From: an uncultured Clostridia bacterium | Lineage (GTDB): Bacteria; Bacillota; Clostridia; Lachnospirales; Anaerotignaceae | Direction of reading: 5' to 3' | DNA length: 64,000 bases | Assembly (NCBI GenBank): GCA_910587735.1 | Contig: CAJUNT010000001.1 | Location: forward strand, 62,001-126,000 | In this document: positions 17,841 through 25,688 of the stretch, one piece after another | How positions within the stretch are numbered: position 1 is the stretch's first letter | Layout: every line of letters begins with the position of its first letter | Position numbers and translations under genes: made by a program | The notes under the pieces: generated by a model | What the model was told of the DNA's origin: nothing | Databases searched by the model: none | What the model saw: the letters and a program-made list of their open reading frames with translations, nothing else

Positions 17841-18398
17841 ATGGATTTTAATATGGGACAAAAAGTAAAACAACTGCGTAAATTAAAAGGATTAAGCATA
17901 TTACAGTTATCAGAAATTTCGGGTGTCAGTACAGGTTTAATCAGTCAGATTGAAAGAGATTTAGTTGTACCAACAGTTGTCAGCATATGGCGCATTGCGA
18001 AAGCATTAGATACCAATATTGGATTCTTTTTTGAAGATATAGAAAAAAAAACCGATGTTGTTATAAAAAAAGGACAGCATAAATTAATGATTACAAATAA
18101 TGGGAGTAGTATTTATCAAATACTTTCTCCAGATGATTCTAATCATATGATAGAATTTGTAAAGATAACGTTAAAAGGTGGACAAGTTTATGAAAAAGAA
18201 GAATTATTTCATGAAGGGGAAGAATGTGGCTATGTGTTGGAAGGAACATTAACATTACGCTTAAATGGACAAAATTATGAAGTAAATAAAGGAGATAGTG
18301 TTTATTTTGAAAGTAGTATGCCTCATAAATATATGAATTTACGAAAAGAAGATTGTATCTCTATTTGGGCTATGACACCATTATTTTTTAATAAATAG
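17841..18398 (+). CDS. XRE-family transcriptional regulator with C-terminal cupin domain
   Basis: A 185-residue regulator: an N-terminal lambda-repressor-like HTH at residues 6-60 (VKQLRKLKGLSILQLSEISG, SQIERDLVVPTV) and a cupin_2 beta-barrel at about 105-180 (HEGEECGYVLEGTLTLRLNGQ, KGDSVYFESSMPHKYMN). Proteins of this layout often bind a small molecule in the cupin and control polyamine, amino-acid or sugar genes. ATG 17841 is chosen because AAGGAG at 17828-17833 is well spaced, while the ATG six bases earlier is too close. It is monocistronic, pointing toward a repeat-filled spacer, so its target is not evident from context. Confidence 0.85.
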   Translation: MDFNMGQKVKQLRKLKGLSILQLSEISGVSTGLISQIERDLVVPTVVSIWRIAKALDTNIGFFFEDIEKKTDVVIKKGQHKLMITNNGSSIYQILSPDDSNHMIEFVKITLKGGQVYEKEELFHEGEECGYVLEGTLTLRLNGQNYEVNKGDSVYFESSMPHKYMNLRKEDCISIWAMTPLFFNK

Positions 18399-18420
18399 TT
18401 AAAGAAACAGGAGTGTCCAA

Positions 18421-18752
18421 AAAGAGTAGTTTTAAAAATGATTTTTATTTTTGTTTGTTATTAGGAAAACGAAGTTTTCCATAAAAGTTTTTGTCTCGCT
18501 TTTTTCAAAAAGCGAGTGAGGTTTGGAGCAAAGCTCCAAGGTTTTAACAGAAGAATATTGTTTTATTTGCAGGCACTGTCTGATCTACGCTTCGCTCCAG
18601 TCGACGCTGAATGTTCATCGGATATTCAGTGCCCTGCAAACTTTTTTAAAAGAAAGTTTGACAAAGAATTTTATCTTTTGTGAATGCAATTATGTTGCTA
18701 TTTAGAAAGTAACGCTCTCAAACTTTTAAATGCTTGTTTATCCGCTTCTCAA
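18421..18752. repeat. Dispersed hairpin-rich repeat, family A copy 1 (with internal insertion)
   Basis: Bases 18421-18540 align closely with 51928-52055, and the last part (around 18708-18752) aligns with 52033-52080; about 170 bases between are extra. Both copies are chains of small hairpins: GGAAAAC-GAA-GTTTTCC, CTCGCTTTTT-TC-AAAAAGCGAG and TTGGAGC-AAA-GCTCCAA here. The insert holds a GCAGGCACTG/CAGTGCCCTGC inverted repeat (18569-18637) and a second hairpin shared with the repeat at 50193. No protein is encoded credibly. It fills the 414-base spacer 18399-18812. Confidence 0.7.
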
Positions 18753-18783
18753 AAAACAACCCCCTTGCAATAGTAAGGGGGTT
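18751..18783 (-). terminator. Intrinsic terminator of the PurF-like gene
   Basis: Arms AACCCCCTT (18758-18766) and AAGGGGGTT (18775-18783) form a G+C-rich stem; on the minus strand the 3' arm is followed by GTTTTTTG, giving the T run. It lies 30 bases beyond the stop at 18813. Confidence 0.85.
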
Positions 18784-18812
18784 TATAATATGATTAAAAT
18801 GAAGAATATTTT

Positions 18813-20222
18813 TTATTCTTTTCCGTTCCAACAGTAAGTACAAAGGCAATTTGCAGGTATGCCTATGGATGCTAATAAATCATCTAAACGATGATAACGC
18901 AAAGATGTAAATTTTAATTGTTTACAAATTTCAGAAAGCATATCATGATATCTTGTGCTGTCTGGATTTGCGTAATCACTTAATGTATTTATAGCGTTTT
19001 CTCCTTCGTTTTTAAATATAATTCTTCTTGTAATTAAATCCATTTCAGAGCTAGAACGAGAGAAATTTAAGTATTTACAGCCAAAAAGTAAAGGAGGACA
19101 AGCAGGTCTGATATGAACCTCTTTTGCACCGCTTTGATATAATAACTCTGTTGTTTCTCTTAATTGTGTTCCTCTTACAATAGAATCATCTATCAAAAGT
19201 AAGCTCTTGTTGCGTATCAGTGTTTCTACAGGTACTAATTTCATACGAGCAATCAGATTTCTTTGACTTTGATTTACTGGCATAAAAGAACGAGGCCATG
19301 TAGGAGTATATTTAATAAAAGGTCTTGCAAAAGGAATACCAGAACGATTAGCATAACCTATGGCATGGGCAATACCAGAATCAGGAACACCTGCTACAAT
19401 GTCTGGTGCAATGCTGTGATTATCTCTTTTTGCAAGCATATCTCCGCAGTTATAACGCATTTGTTCTACATTTACACCTTCATAACAAGAAGTAGGATAA
19501 CCATAGTATACCCAAAGAAAAGAGCATATTTTCATTTCTTTATTTGGAGGAGAAAGTACTTCATAACCATCTGCTGTTAAAAATACAATTTCTCCTGCAC
19601 CCAATTCTCTTACATCTTCATAGCCTAAATTGATATAAGCAAAACTTTCAAATGAAACACAATATCCTTCTTCTTTTTTACCAATTACAAGGGGCGTTCT
19701 GCCCATACGGTCACGAGCGGCATAAATACCCTTTTCTGTCATAAGTAATATTGTCATAGAACCATCAATTAAGCTTTGTGCATAATGAATACCGTCTACA
19801 ATATTATCTTGTTGATTGATTAATATTGCAGTTAATTCTGTTGGATTGATATTTCCACCACTCATTTCTAAAAAATGGCTATTTCCTTTTTGATAAGCGT
19901 GTTGTATCAATTCCTGCATATTATTGATTTTTCCTACTGTTGTAATGGCAAAACTACCTAAATGAGACTGTATTAAAAGAGGTTGTGGCTCATAATCAGA
20001 AATACAGCCAATACCGATATTACCATTTAATTCCTCCACATCTCTTTCAAATTTTGTACGGAAGGGAGAATTTTCAATGTTATGTATGGCACGATTAAAA
20101 CCATTTTTTCCATATACTGCCATACCACCACGACGTGTGCCTAAATGTGAATGATAATCTACTCCGAAAAATAAATCTAATGAACAATCTGTTTTTGATG
20201 CTACGCCAAAAATACCACCCAT
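18813..20222 (-). CDS. PurF-like amidophosphoribosyltransferase paralogue with degenerate glutaminase domain
   Basis: A 469-residue protein with the full PurF layout. The PRTase half is intact: VAGVPDSGIAHAIGYA, the PRPP loop LLLIDDSIVRGTQLRET, and RPACPPLLFG. Cysteines at the positions of the Bacillus [4Fe-4S] ligands are visible (KICSFLW, FGCKYL, CTYCWNGKE). The glutaminase half is not: the protein begins MGGIFGVASK, so the N-terminal nucleophile Cys is Gly, the GH-RYxT loop is replaced by GIGCISDYEPQ and the NGN oxyanion segment reads TVGKINN. It may use ammonia, be a regulatory subunit, or bind nucleotides only. No other purine gene is adjacent; it is monocistronic with a terminator at 18758-18783. 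Confidence 0.85.
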   Translation of the reverse strand: MGGIFGVASKTDCSLDLFFGVDYHSHLGTRRGGMAVYGKNGFNRAIHNIENSPFRTKFERDVEELNGNIGIGCISDYEPQPLLIQSHLGSFAITTVGKINNMQELIQHAYQKGNSHFLEMSGGNINPTELTAILINQQDNIVDGIHYAQSLIDGSMTILLMTEKGIYAARDRMGRTPLVIGKKEEGYCVSFESFAYINLGYEDVRELGAGEIVFLTADGYEVLSPPNKEMKICSFLWVYYGYPTSCYEGVNVEQMRYNCGDMLAKRDNHSIAPDIVAGVPDSGIAHAIGYANRSGIPFARPFIKYTPTWPRSFMPVNQSQRNLIARMKLVPVETLIRNKSLLLIDDSIVRGTQLRETTELLYQSGAKEVHIRPACPPLLFGCKYLNFSRSSSEMDLITRRIIFKNEGENAINTLSDYANPDSTRYHDMLSEICKQLKFTSLRYHRLDDLLASIGIPANCLCTYCWNGKE

Positions 20223-20613
20223 GTGTGCAACGCTCCTTTTCTATCATGTTTCAAAGCACATAAACAACAGTCAAATGTATTTGCAAATTTAATATATAAA
20301 TTTACTGCAACATATGGCACGAATATGCATTATCCATATATAACAGTTATGTAGCTGTATTATATTTGATAAAACATATCATTTTTATTTTTTACACCAT
20401 TATTATAACGAAAAATATGATATATGGAAATGCTGTTTTTTAATTTTGTGCAAAATACAATATTTTTTATAGTATTTATTGCTTTTTATAGATAGAAATA
20501 CTATAAAATTTATAATTTCACATTACAATCATAATTACTAAAGTAAGAATAATAGAGAATGGACTAGTAATTTGTATCATTTATTTTATTTTTTGCTATA
20601 AAATAAATGATAA
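20223..20613. other. AT-rich divergent spacer without genes
   Basis: Very AT-rich sequence between the divergent PurF-like gene and the promoter-operator units that start at 20614. No open frame or RNA gene is recognised. Confidence 0.5.
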
Positions 20614-20677
20614 TTGACAATATTGCATAATAGATTTAATATATTAATATATATATCATCAATATATTGATGATATA
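20614..20677 (+). promoter_or_regulatory. Distal promoter-operator unit upstream of the DUF819 gene
   Basis: TTGACA at 20614-20619 is followed after 17 bases by TAATAT (20637-20642) and then by the perfect 26-bp palindrome at 20652-20677, whose core is TCATCAATATATTGATGA (20656-20673). It is the upstream copy of the unit at 20710. Confidence 0.55.
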
Positions 20678-20709
20678 TTAAATTTATTTCATTTATTTTT
20701 TAAATAGAG

Positions 20710-20765
20710 TTGACAATATTATATAATTGCTTTATAATATATAAAAATCATCAATATATTGACGG
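20710..20765 (+). promoter_or_regulatory. Proximal sigma-A promoter and operator of the DUF819-dipeptidase operon
   Basis: TTGACA (20710-20715), a 17-base spacer and TATAAT (20733-20738) make a perfect sigma-A promoter. TCATCAATATATTGACGG at 20748-20765, a near-copy of the palindrome in the distal unit, covers the expected transcription start, a classic repressor position. Confidence 0.75.
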
Positions 20766-20799
20766 ATAAATAATATATTAAACATAAGGAGGAGTTTTT

Positions 20800-22002
20800 A
20801 TGAGTACACCATTAATTAGTCCTGACAATACATGGATGCTTTGGGCGATTATAGTTGCTGGAGCAACAATCAGCATTATTTTAGAGCAGAAATATAAATG
20901 GGCAGCTACGGCATCTGGAGCAATTATTGCTCTTGTTTTGGCTATGGCATTAAGTAATATTGGTATCATACCAACAGACGCACCAGCATATGATGTTGTT
21001 TGGGGATATGTTGTTCCTCTTGCCATACCATTGCTTTTAATGAAGTGTGATATTAGAAAAATAGGTAAAGAAAGCGGTTCATTGTTTATATTATTTATGG
21101 CTGGTTCTTTTGGAACAGCAATAGGTGTTTTAGTTTCGTATAGTTTATTAAAAAATCATATTCCAGAATTAGCTGGAATTTCTGCTATGATGACAGGTAC
21201 TTATATTGGTGGTACTGTAAATTTTGCAGCATTAGCAGGTTCCTTTGAAGTTTCTGGTACTATGGTTTCTTCTGCTACTGTTGCAGATAATCTTTTAATG
21301 GCGTTGTATTTCTTTGTATTGATTTCAATACCATCTATAACATTTTTCCGTAAACATTTTAAACATCCTTATGTTGATAAAATGGAGGCAGGAAGTACTG
21401 GAGAAAATATTGCCTCATCTTATTGGAAACCAAAAGAAATCGCTTTAAAAGATATTGCGTGTGCAGCAGCAACAGGATTTGTTATTGTGGCAATTTCCAG
21501 AGCATTTGCTGATTTATTTGCTACAATGATTCCAAAAACAAATGTAGTTTTAACAATTATAAATGGCTTATTAGGTAATCAATATTTGATTATTACAACA
21601 ATATCTATGATTTGTGCTTCTGCATTTCCTAAGATTTTTGGTGAAATTGCAGGTACACAAGAAATTGGTACATTTTTAATCTATTTATTTTTCTTTGTAA
21701 TTGGTGTGCCAGCTTCATTGATAGAAATTATACAAAATTCTCCTTTGCTGTTAGTATTTTGTGCAATTATTGTTACAATAAATATGTTGGTAACATTTAT
21801 ATTTGGAAAAATATTTCGCTTTAATTTGGAGGATATCATATTAGCTTCTAATGCGAATATAGGTGGTCCTACAACAGCAGTGGCTATGGCAATTTCAAAG
21901 GGTTGGATAGAATTAGTAGGACCGATTATGCTTGTGGGTACAATGGGTTATGTAATTGGTACATATTTTGGTACATTTATTGGTACAATATTAGGTGCAT
22001 AA
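20800..22002 (+). CDS. DUF819 (YjcL-like) integral membrane protein, putative transporter
   Basis: A 400-residue polytopic membrane protein of the DUF819 family, with about ten to twelve helices (for example WAIIVAGATISIILEQKYKW, FILFMAGSFGTAIGVLVSYS, ILVFCAIIVTINMLVTFIFG) and the conserved glycine-rich blocks MMTGTYIGGTVNFAALA and ASNANIGGPTTAVAMAISKGW, which occur in the two inverted halves and look like substrate-site loops. Family members resemble carboxylate or amino-acid transporters, but no substrate is established. It is followed 33 bases later by a dipeptidase gene, which suggests uptake or release of a peptide or D-amino-acid-containing product. A near-ideal TAAGGAGGAG precedes the ATG at 20800. 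Confidence 0.85.
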   Translation: MSTPLISPDNTWMLWAIIVAGATISIILEQKYKWAATASGAIIALVLAMALSNIGIIPTDAPAYDVVWGYVVPLAIPLLLMKCDIRKIGKESGSLFILFMAGSFGTAIGVLVSYSLLKNHIPELAGISAMMTGTYIGGTVNFAALAGSFEVSGTMVSSATVADNLLMALYFFVLISIPSITFFRKHFKHPYVDKMEAGSTGENIASSYWKPKEIALKDIACAAATGFVIVAISRAFADLFATMIPKTNVVLTIINGLLGNQYLIITTISMICASAFPKIFGEIAGTQEIGTFLIYLFFFVIGVPASLIEIIQNSPLLLVFCAIIVTINMLVTFIFGKIFRFNLEDIILASNANIGGPTTAVAMAISKGWIELVGPIMLVGTMGYVIGTYFGTFIGTILGA

Positions 22003-22035
22003 ATATAAATAGTAAACAAGAAAGAGGGTTATCAT

Positions 22036-23010
22036 ATGGTGTTTGACGCACATTCTGATATTTGGACAGATGTTACAATTCGTTCTTTAAAAGGGGAAAG
22101 CGATATTTTTAAAAAATATCATTTAGAAAGATTACAAAAAGGAAATATTGAAGGTGGTATTTTTGTAATATGGATTGACCCTCCTCATGCTACAACGCGT
22201 CCTTATGAAAGATTTTTAGAAATTGCAGAGGCAATTAAAAAAGAAGTTTCTGTTAGTAAAGATTTTGTAATTGTAAAAAACTATGATGATATACAAAAAG
22301 CAAAAGCAGAAAATAAATTTTATATCATAATTGGTGCAGAAGGACTAAGTTCCATAGGAGAAAATTTAGATTTAATTGATACCTATTATGACTTAGGAGC
22401 AAGACACACTATGTTAACATGGAATGAACAAAATGCTTTGGCAACAGGAGCAAAAGGCGATGAAACAAGAGGTATTACGGAACTAGGAAAAAAAGCCATA
22501 CAAAAAATAGTAGATAAAAAAATGATATTAGATGTATCCCATTTGAATGAAAAATCATTTTGGGACGTGACAGAATTGGTAGAAGGTCCTGTCATTGCTT
22601 CTCACTCTAATGCAAAAGCACTTTGTAATGTGGCAAGAAATCTTTCAGATGAGCAACTTTTGAGAATGAGAGATTTAGATGCTGTAATAGGAATCAATGC
22701 TTTTAATGAATTTATACATAATACAGTTTCTGAACAAACCATTGATAACTTTGTAAAACATGCTGTATATATAGCTGATAAAATTGGAGCAGAACATGTG
22801 GGCTGTGGATTTGACTTTTTTGAGTTTTTACCATCACAGACATCAGACTCATTTACCCATCAAGATGTATATTGTACAAAGGGATTAGAAGACTGTTCTA
22901 AAGTACCAGATTTTATTCAAAAATTAAAACAAGTAGGTTTTTCTGATAAAGAAATAGATGGTATTTGCTATGGTAATTTTCATAGAGTAATCAAGAAAAT
23001 ATTAGTATAA
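22036..23010 (+). CDS. Membrane-dipeptidase-like metallopeptidase (peptidase family M19)
   Basis: A 324-residue TIM-barrel enzyme of the renal dipeptidase family. Metal ligands are visible in VFDAHSDIW (His and Asp), in IIGAEG (bridging Glu), in LDVSHLNEKSFW (His) and in VIASHSNAKAL (second His); GCGFDFFEF supplies the C-terminal Asp. M19 enzymes cleave dipeptides, often with a D-residue at the C-terminal side, using two zinc ions. No signal peptide is present, so it acts in the cytoplasm. It is the second gene after the DUF819 transporter and ends just before a terminator hairpin, so the two form a transport-and-hydrolysis operon. Confidence 0.9.
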   Translation: MVFDAHSDIWTDVTIRSLKGESDIFKKYHLERLQKGNIEGGIFVIWIDPPHATTRPYERFLEIAEAIKKEVSVSKDFVIVKNYDDIQKAKAENKFYIIIGAEGLSSIGENLDLIDTYYDLGARHTMLTWNEQNALATGAKGDETRGITELGKKAIQKIVDKKMILDVSHLNEKSFWDVTELVEGPVIASHSNAKALCNVARNLSDEQLLRMRDLDAVIGINAFNEFIHNTVSEQTIDNFVKHAVYIADKIGAEHVGCGFDFFEFLPSQTSDSFTHQDVYCTKGLEDCSKVPDFIQKLKQVGFSDKEIDGICYGNFHRVIKKILV

Positions 23011-23030
23011 TATAAAGTATAAAATATCAA

Positions 23031-23069
23031 AACTGCGTTTTTATTATATTTTACAATGAAAACGCAGTT
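23031..23069 (+). terminator. Terminator between the dipeptidase and glycosyltransferase genes
   Basis: AACTGCGTTTT pairs with AAAACGCAGTT across a 17-base loop, followed by TGTTTATTTTTAT. The genes converge here, so the hairpin may serve both strands. Confidence 0.75.
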
Positions 23070-23092
23070 GTTTATTTTTATAAAATAAATTG

Positions 23093-24172
23093 TTATAATA
23101 ATATTCCTCTGTTTTTAAAATAATTTTCATTTTGTAATACAATTTTATCATTTGGTTTACATTGTTTTGCTTTTTGATTATACATTGCTGCTGTTTTATA
23201 ATCTCCTAATTTATCATAGCAAACACAAAGTTGTAAATATGGTATATAGTCATAACAGTCGGTAGAAAAAAATCCTCCAGAAGAAATATCTGGCTTTTGC
23301 TCGGCAGCTGTTTGAAACCAAAATATTGCCATTTGGTATTGTTGATGTGATAGAAATATATTTCCTATTTCACAACAAACTTCTCCTCTTGGAATATCAT
23401 ATGAAAAACTTTGATAAAGTGATAATAATGCTTTCTGTTGCTGATTGATTTGTTTATAGCAATTTGCTAAATCAATACAAGCACTAATATTATTTTCTTT
23501 CCAGCCTTTTTGTTCTTTTAAAAACTGTTTAAAAAGCGATATCGCCTCATGATATCGATTATGGTAATAAAGTTCTCTTGCATAGTAAAATTGTTGTCTA
23601 GGCTCTAATTTTTGCCCTTTTGACAGTAGTTTTTCAAATATACGTATATTTCTGTTTGGGTCAGAAGGGTGCATTTTTTTGTGACTGACTGCTGCTTTTT
23701 CAAATACAACATTTCCATTGGGAGGGATTGCCTCATGAACAGCACCAAGCCATTTAAAATTAGATTCTCTTTTTAATAGTCTTTCTCTATAATAAGAATG
23801 TATAGCTTGATTATTTTCATCAAATGCAACATCATAAGGCAACATAACAACATCAATAGTAGGAGGCAGTGTTTCCTTTAATGTTATAAATTTTTTTTGA
23901 TGTTCTGACTGTATTACATCATCTGCATCTAACCATAGTATATACTCTTTTGTTGCTTTTGAAAAAGAAAAATTCCGTGCTGCAGAAAAGTCATCTATCC
24001 AATCAAAATGATATATATTTTGTGTATAATGAGAAGCAATTTCTACTGTTCTATCAGAAGAACCTGTATCTACAATAATGATTTCATCTACAATATTTTT
24101 TACACTTTCTAAACAACGTGCTATGACATCTTGCTCATTTTTTACAATCATACAAAGACTAATTGTTATCAT
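23093..24172 (-). CDS. Family 2 glycosyltransferase with C-terminal TPR repeats
   Basis: A 359-residue two-part protein. Residues 1-200 are a GT-A fold glycosyltransferase (ITISLCMIVKNEQDVIARCL; EIIIVDTGSSDRTVEIA; ILWLDADDVI supplies the DxD), followed by tetratricopeptide-like helices from about residue 215 (YYHNRYHEAISLFKQFL, CYDKLGDYKTAAMYNQKA). It would transfer a sugar from a nucleotide donor in the cytoplasm, and GT2-TPR proteins frequently act on peptide, flagellin or surface-polymer acceptors. The ATG at 24172 is preferred over one five codons upstream, whose own bases serve as GGGGTG ribosome site. A terminator hairpin ends right at the start (24173-24231), and the split methyltransferase lies upstream. 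Confidence 0.85.
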   Translation of the reverse strand: MITISLCMIVKNEQDVIARCLESVKNIVDEIIIVDTGSSDRTVEIASHYTQNIYHFDWIDDFSAARNFSFSKATKEYILWLDADDVIQSEHQKKFITLKETLPPTIDVVMLPYDVAFDENNQAIHSYYRERLLKRESNFKWLGAVHEAIPPNGNVVFEKAAVSHKKMHPSDPNRNIRIFEKLLSKGQKLEPRQQFYYARELYYHNRYHEAISLFKQFLKEQKGWKENNISACIDLANCYKQINQQQKALLSLYQSFSYDIPRGEVCCEIGNIFLSHQQYQMAIFWFQTAAEQKPDISSGGFFSTDCYDYIPYLQLCVCYDKLGDYKTAAMYNQKAKQCKPNDKIVLQNENYFKNRGILL

Positions 24173-24231
24173 AAAAAAACACCCCATATTATAGTATTAC
24201 TGATATAGTATGCAGAAACTATAATATGGGG
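24173..24231 (-). terminator. Terminator hairpin whose T run abuts the glycosyltransferase start codon
   Basis: On the minus strand CCCCATATTATAGT (24231-24218) pairs perfectly with ACTATAATATGGGG (24195-24182), then GTG-type bases and seven T lead straight into the ATG at 24172. The 14-bp stem is a good intrinsic terminator for the methyltransferase gene, while its GGGG arm is also the only ribosome-site candidate for the glycosyltransferase. Confidence 0.75.
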
Positions 24232-24265
24232 TATTGATAAAGTGTTTTAAAGATTTTTTTATTTT

Positions 24266-24849
24266 TTATGAAGTGTGTGATTTTTTTGTAAGTATTAATT
24301 CCATAGAACCATTATAACGCTTACTTACTTGATATTCTTGTATAACAAATCCAACATCATTTGCTAAACTTTCCAGTCCTTTAAAATGAAAATAGCTGAT
24401 ATGTTCAGGCTCTTTCCACATAGCATCTCTAAATTTCATTATTTGAGTAAAAGCACTGTTATAGTTTGGTGTAGAAAGCCACAAAACACCATCTTCTTTT
24501 AAAAGACTATATGCCTTTTCTAATGCTAATTTTGGGTTGGTAACGTGTTCTATGATATCTCCCATAGTGAGAATATCAAATTTTTTTTCTGATTCAAATT
24601 TTAAAAAGTCACATGACCATATTGGTATAGAAAGCATATTTGCAATTTCTTGCGCTCTGTCTTTACGAAGTTCTACGGCATTGGTATCATAGCCCAATTC
24701 AATAGCAACAGCTAATAATTCTCCTGTACCAATACCAACTTCTAAAAGCGATTTTCCTTTTGTATATTTATGCAGTTCATTTAATATATTGCACCAAATG
24801 CTTAATATCTGACTGCTCGTTTTTGAAACACAACAGAATCGTGAAATAT
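24266..24849 (-). CDS. SAM-dependent methyltransferase domain (downstream part of a gene split at a C tract)
   Basis: Read in the frame that starts right after the C tract, this segment is open without a stop from 24850 down to 24266. It encodes a class I methyltransferase: KSLLEVGIGTGELLAVAIEL is motif I (SAM-binding GxGxG), TNAVELRKDRAQEIA follows with the acidic residue of motif II, FDILTMGDIIEHV and KEDGVLWLSTPNY are the later Rossmann motifs. In the given sequence the tract has ten C and the upstream Zn-ribbon part stays in another frame; one extra C (or two fewer) would fuse both into a 451-residue protein. An internal TTG at 24697 could start a 143-residue fragment, but without the SAM-binding loop this would be inactive. 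Confidence 0.75.
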
Positions 24850-25608
24850 CGGGGGGGGGGTGATATTTGGCGACATAAGCCCATAATGTTCACATTGTTT
24901 TAAAAATTCCTCTGGAAATTTACGAGTGAATAAATTACCACAATGATTGCATTTTATCCATGTTTTTACAGGCTCAAAAGGATTTTCAAAATGATTCATA
25001 AAATAAGAAAAAGAAGTATAATAAGGTGTTCCTTCTCCTCCACAAACGGTACAGTTGTGGAATGTTCTTTGTGGTGTTTGTTCATAAACATAGCCTTTAT
25101 GTGCAGTAATATAACCAAGTAAATCTGGTTGTTGCTGCACTGCTTCCATAATAATATTGTATGTTTTTTCTGGTAAGCTATATCCTGTACGCAATGCTGT
25201 ATTTGCAAGTAACACTACATAATATTTAAACTTTTTTCTATGCTCTATATAATCGTATAATGCATTACCTGTTTCTGCTGACAGTTCAATATAGTTGTTT
25301 AATGTGAGGAGTAATTCAGCATCTACTGTTTCTAAAAATAAAAATATCCAATATTGTAGTTTTTCATTTGCCTTTAAAGAATAAGGTGCTTTCAATAAAG
25401 GTAATAGTTGATTTGTTTCTCTTAATAATGTTTCTTTTTCTTGACATTGGAACAGTTTTGAAACATTTGCAAGTGCATTTATGAGTGTTTTTAGTTTTTC
25501 AATCATATCTGCATTATTTTGGTCATGCAAAAGTTCATTTGCTTTTTGAAATAATAATTTTGAAGTATCTTCATGTTCTAATAAACGCATGATACTTTTT
25601 TCTTCCAT
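24802..25608 (-). CDS. Zinc-ribbon N-terminal part of the split methyltransferase gene (frame-shifted, probably phase OFF)
   Basis: This 268-residue frame begins at ATG 25608, with AAAGGTG 11 bases upstream, and covers an alpha-helical N-terminal region of about 180 residues, a zinc-ribbon-like pair of knuckles (HNCTVCGGEG and IKCNHCGNLF), then runs into the C tract and ends after a short nonsense tail (IFHDSVVFQKRAVRY). Such Cys-knuckle domains precede the methyltransferase domain in sugar and nucleotide-sugar C-methyltransferases and related surface-modification enzymes. The catalytic domain follows in another frame, so as sequenced the gene is OFF or broken. With the glycosyltransferase downstream, the intact enzyme probably modifies a surface glycan or glycoprotein; this is inference. 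Confidence 0.75.
   Translation of the reverse strand: MEEKSIMRLLEHEDTSKLLFQKANELLHDQNNADMIEKLKTLINALANVSKLFQCQEKETLLRETNQLLPLLKAPYSLKANEKLQYWIFLFLETVDAELLLTLNNYIELSAETGNALYDYIEHRKKFKYYVVLLANTALRTGYSLPEKTYNIIMEAVQQQPDLLGYITAHKGYVYEQTPQRTFHNCTVCGGEGTPYYTSFSYFMNHFENPFEPVKTWIKCNHCGNLFTRKFPEEFLKQCEHYGLMSPNITPPPIFHDSVVFQKRAVRY
24851..24860 (-). repeat. Homopolymeric tract of ten C (coding strand), candidate phase-variation switch
   Basis: Ten consecutive G on the plus strand (C on the coding strand) in otherwise strongly AT-rich DNA, inside a reading frame that is intact on both sides in different frames. Poly-C/G tracts of this length are classic slipped-strand mispairing sites. Confidence 0.85.
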
Positions 25609-25688
25609 AAAAATACACACACCTTTCTAATTTAATATTTTGAAACAATATTAGTTTACAAGATGTATGTATATTTGTCAAAAATATA

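Noticed and set aside
18523..18705. Plus-strand open frame of 60 codons within repeat A1
   Set aside because: It runs through the hairpin chain of a dispersed repeat and has no ribosome site or family resemblance.
24697..24850. Independent start of the methyltransferase at the internal TTG (24697)
   Set aside because: It would drop the SAM-binding GxGxG loop, and the upstream sequence continues in frame right to the C tract; treated as part of the split gene.
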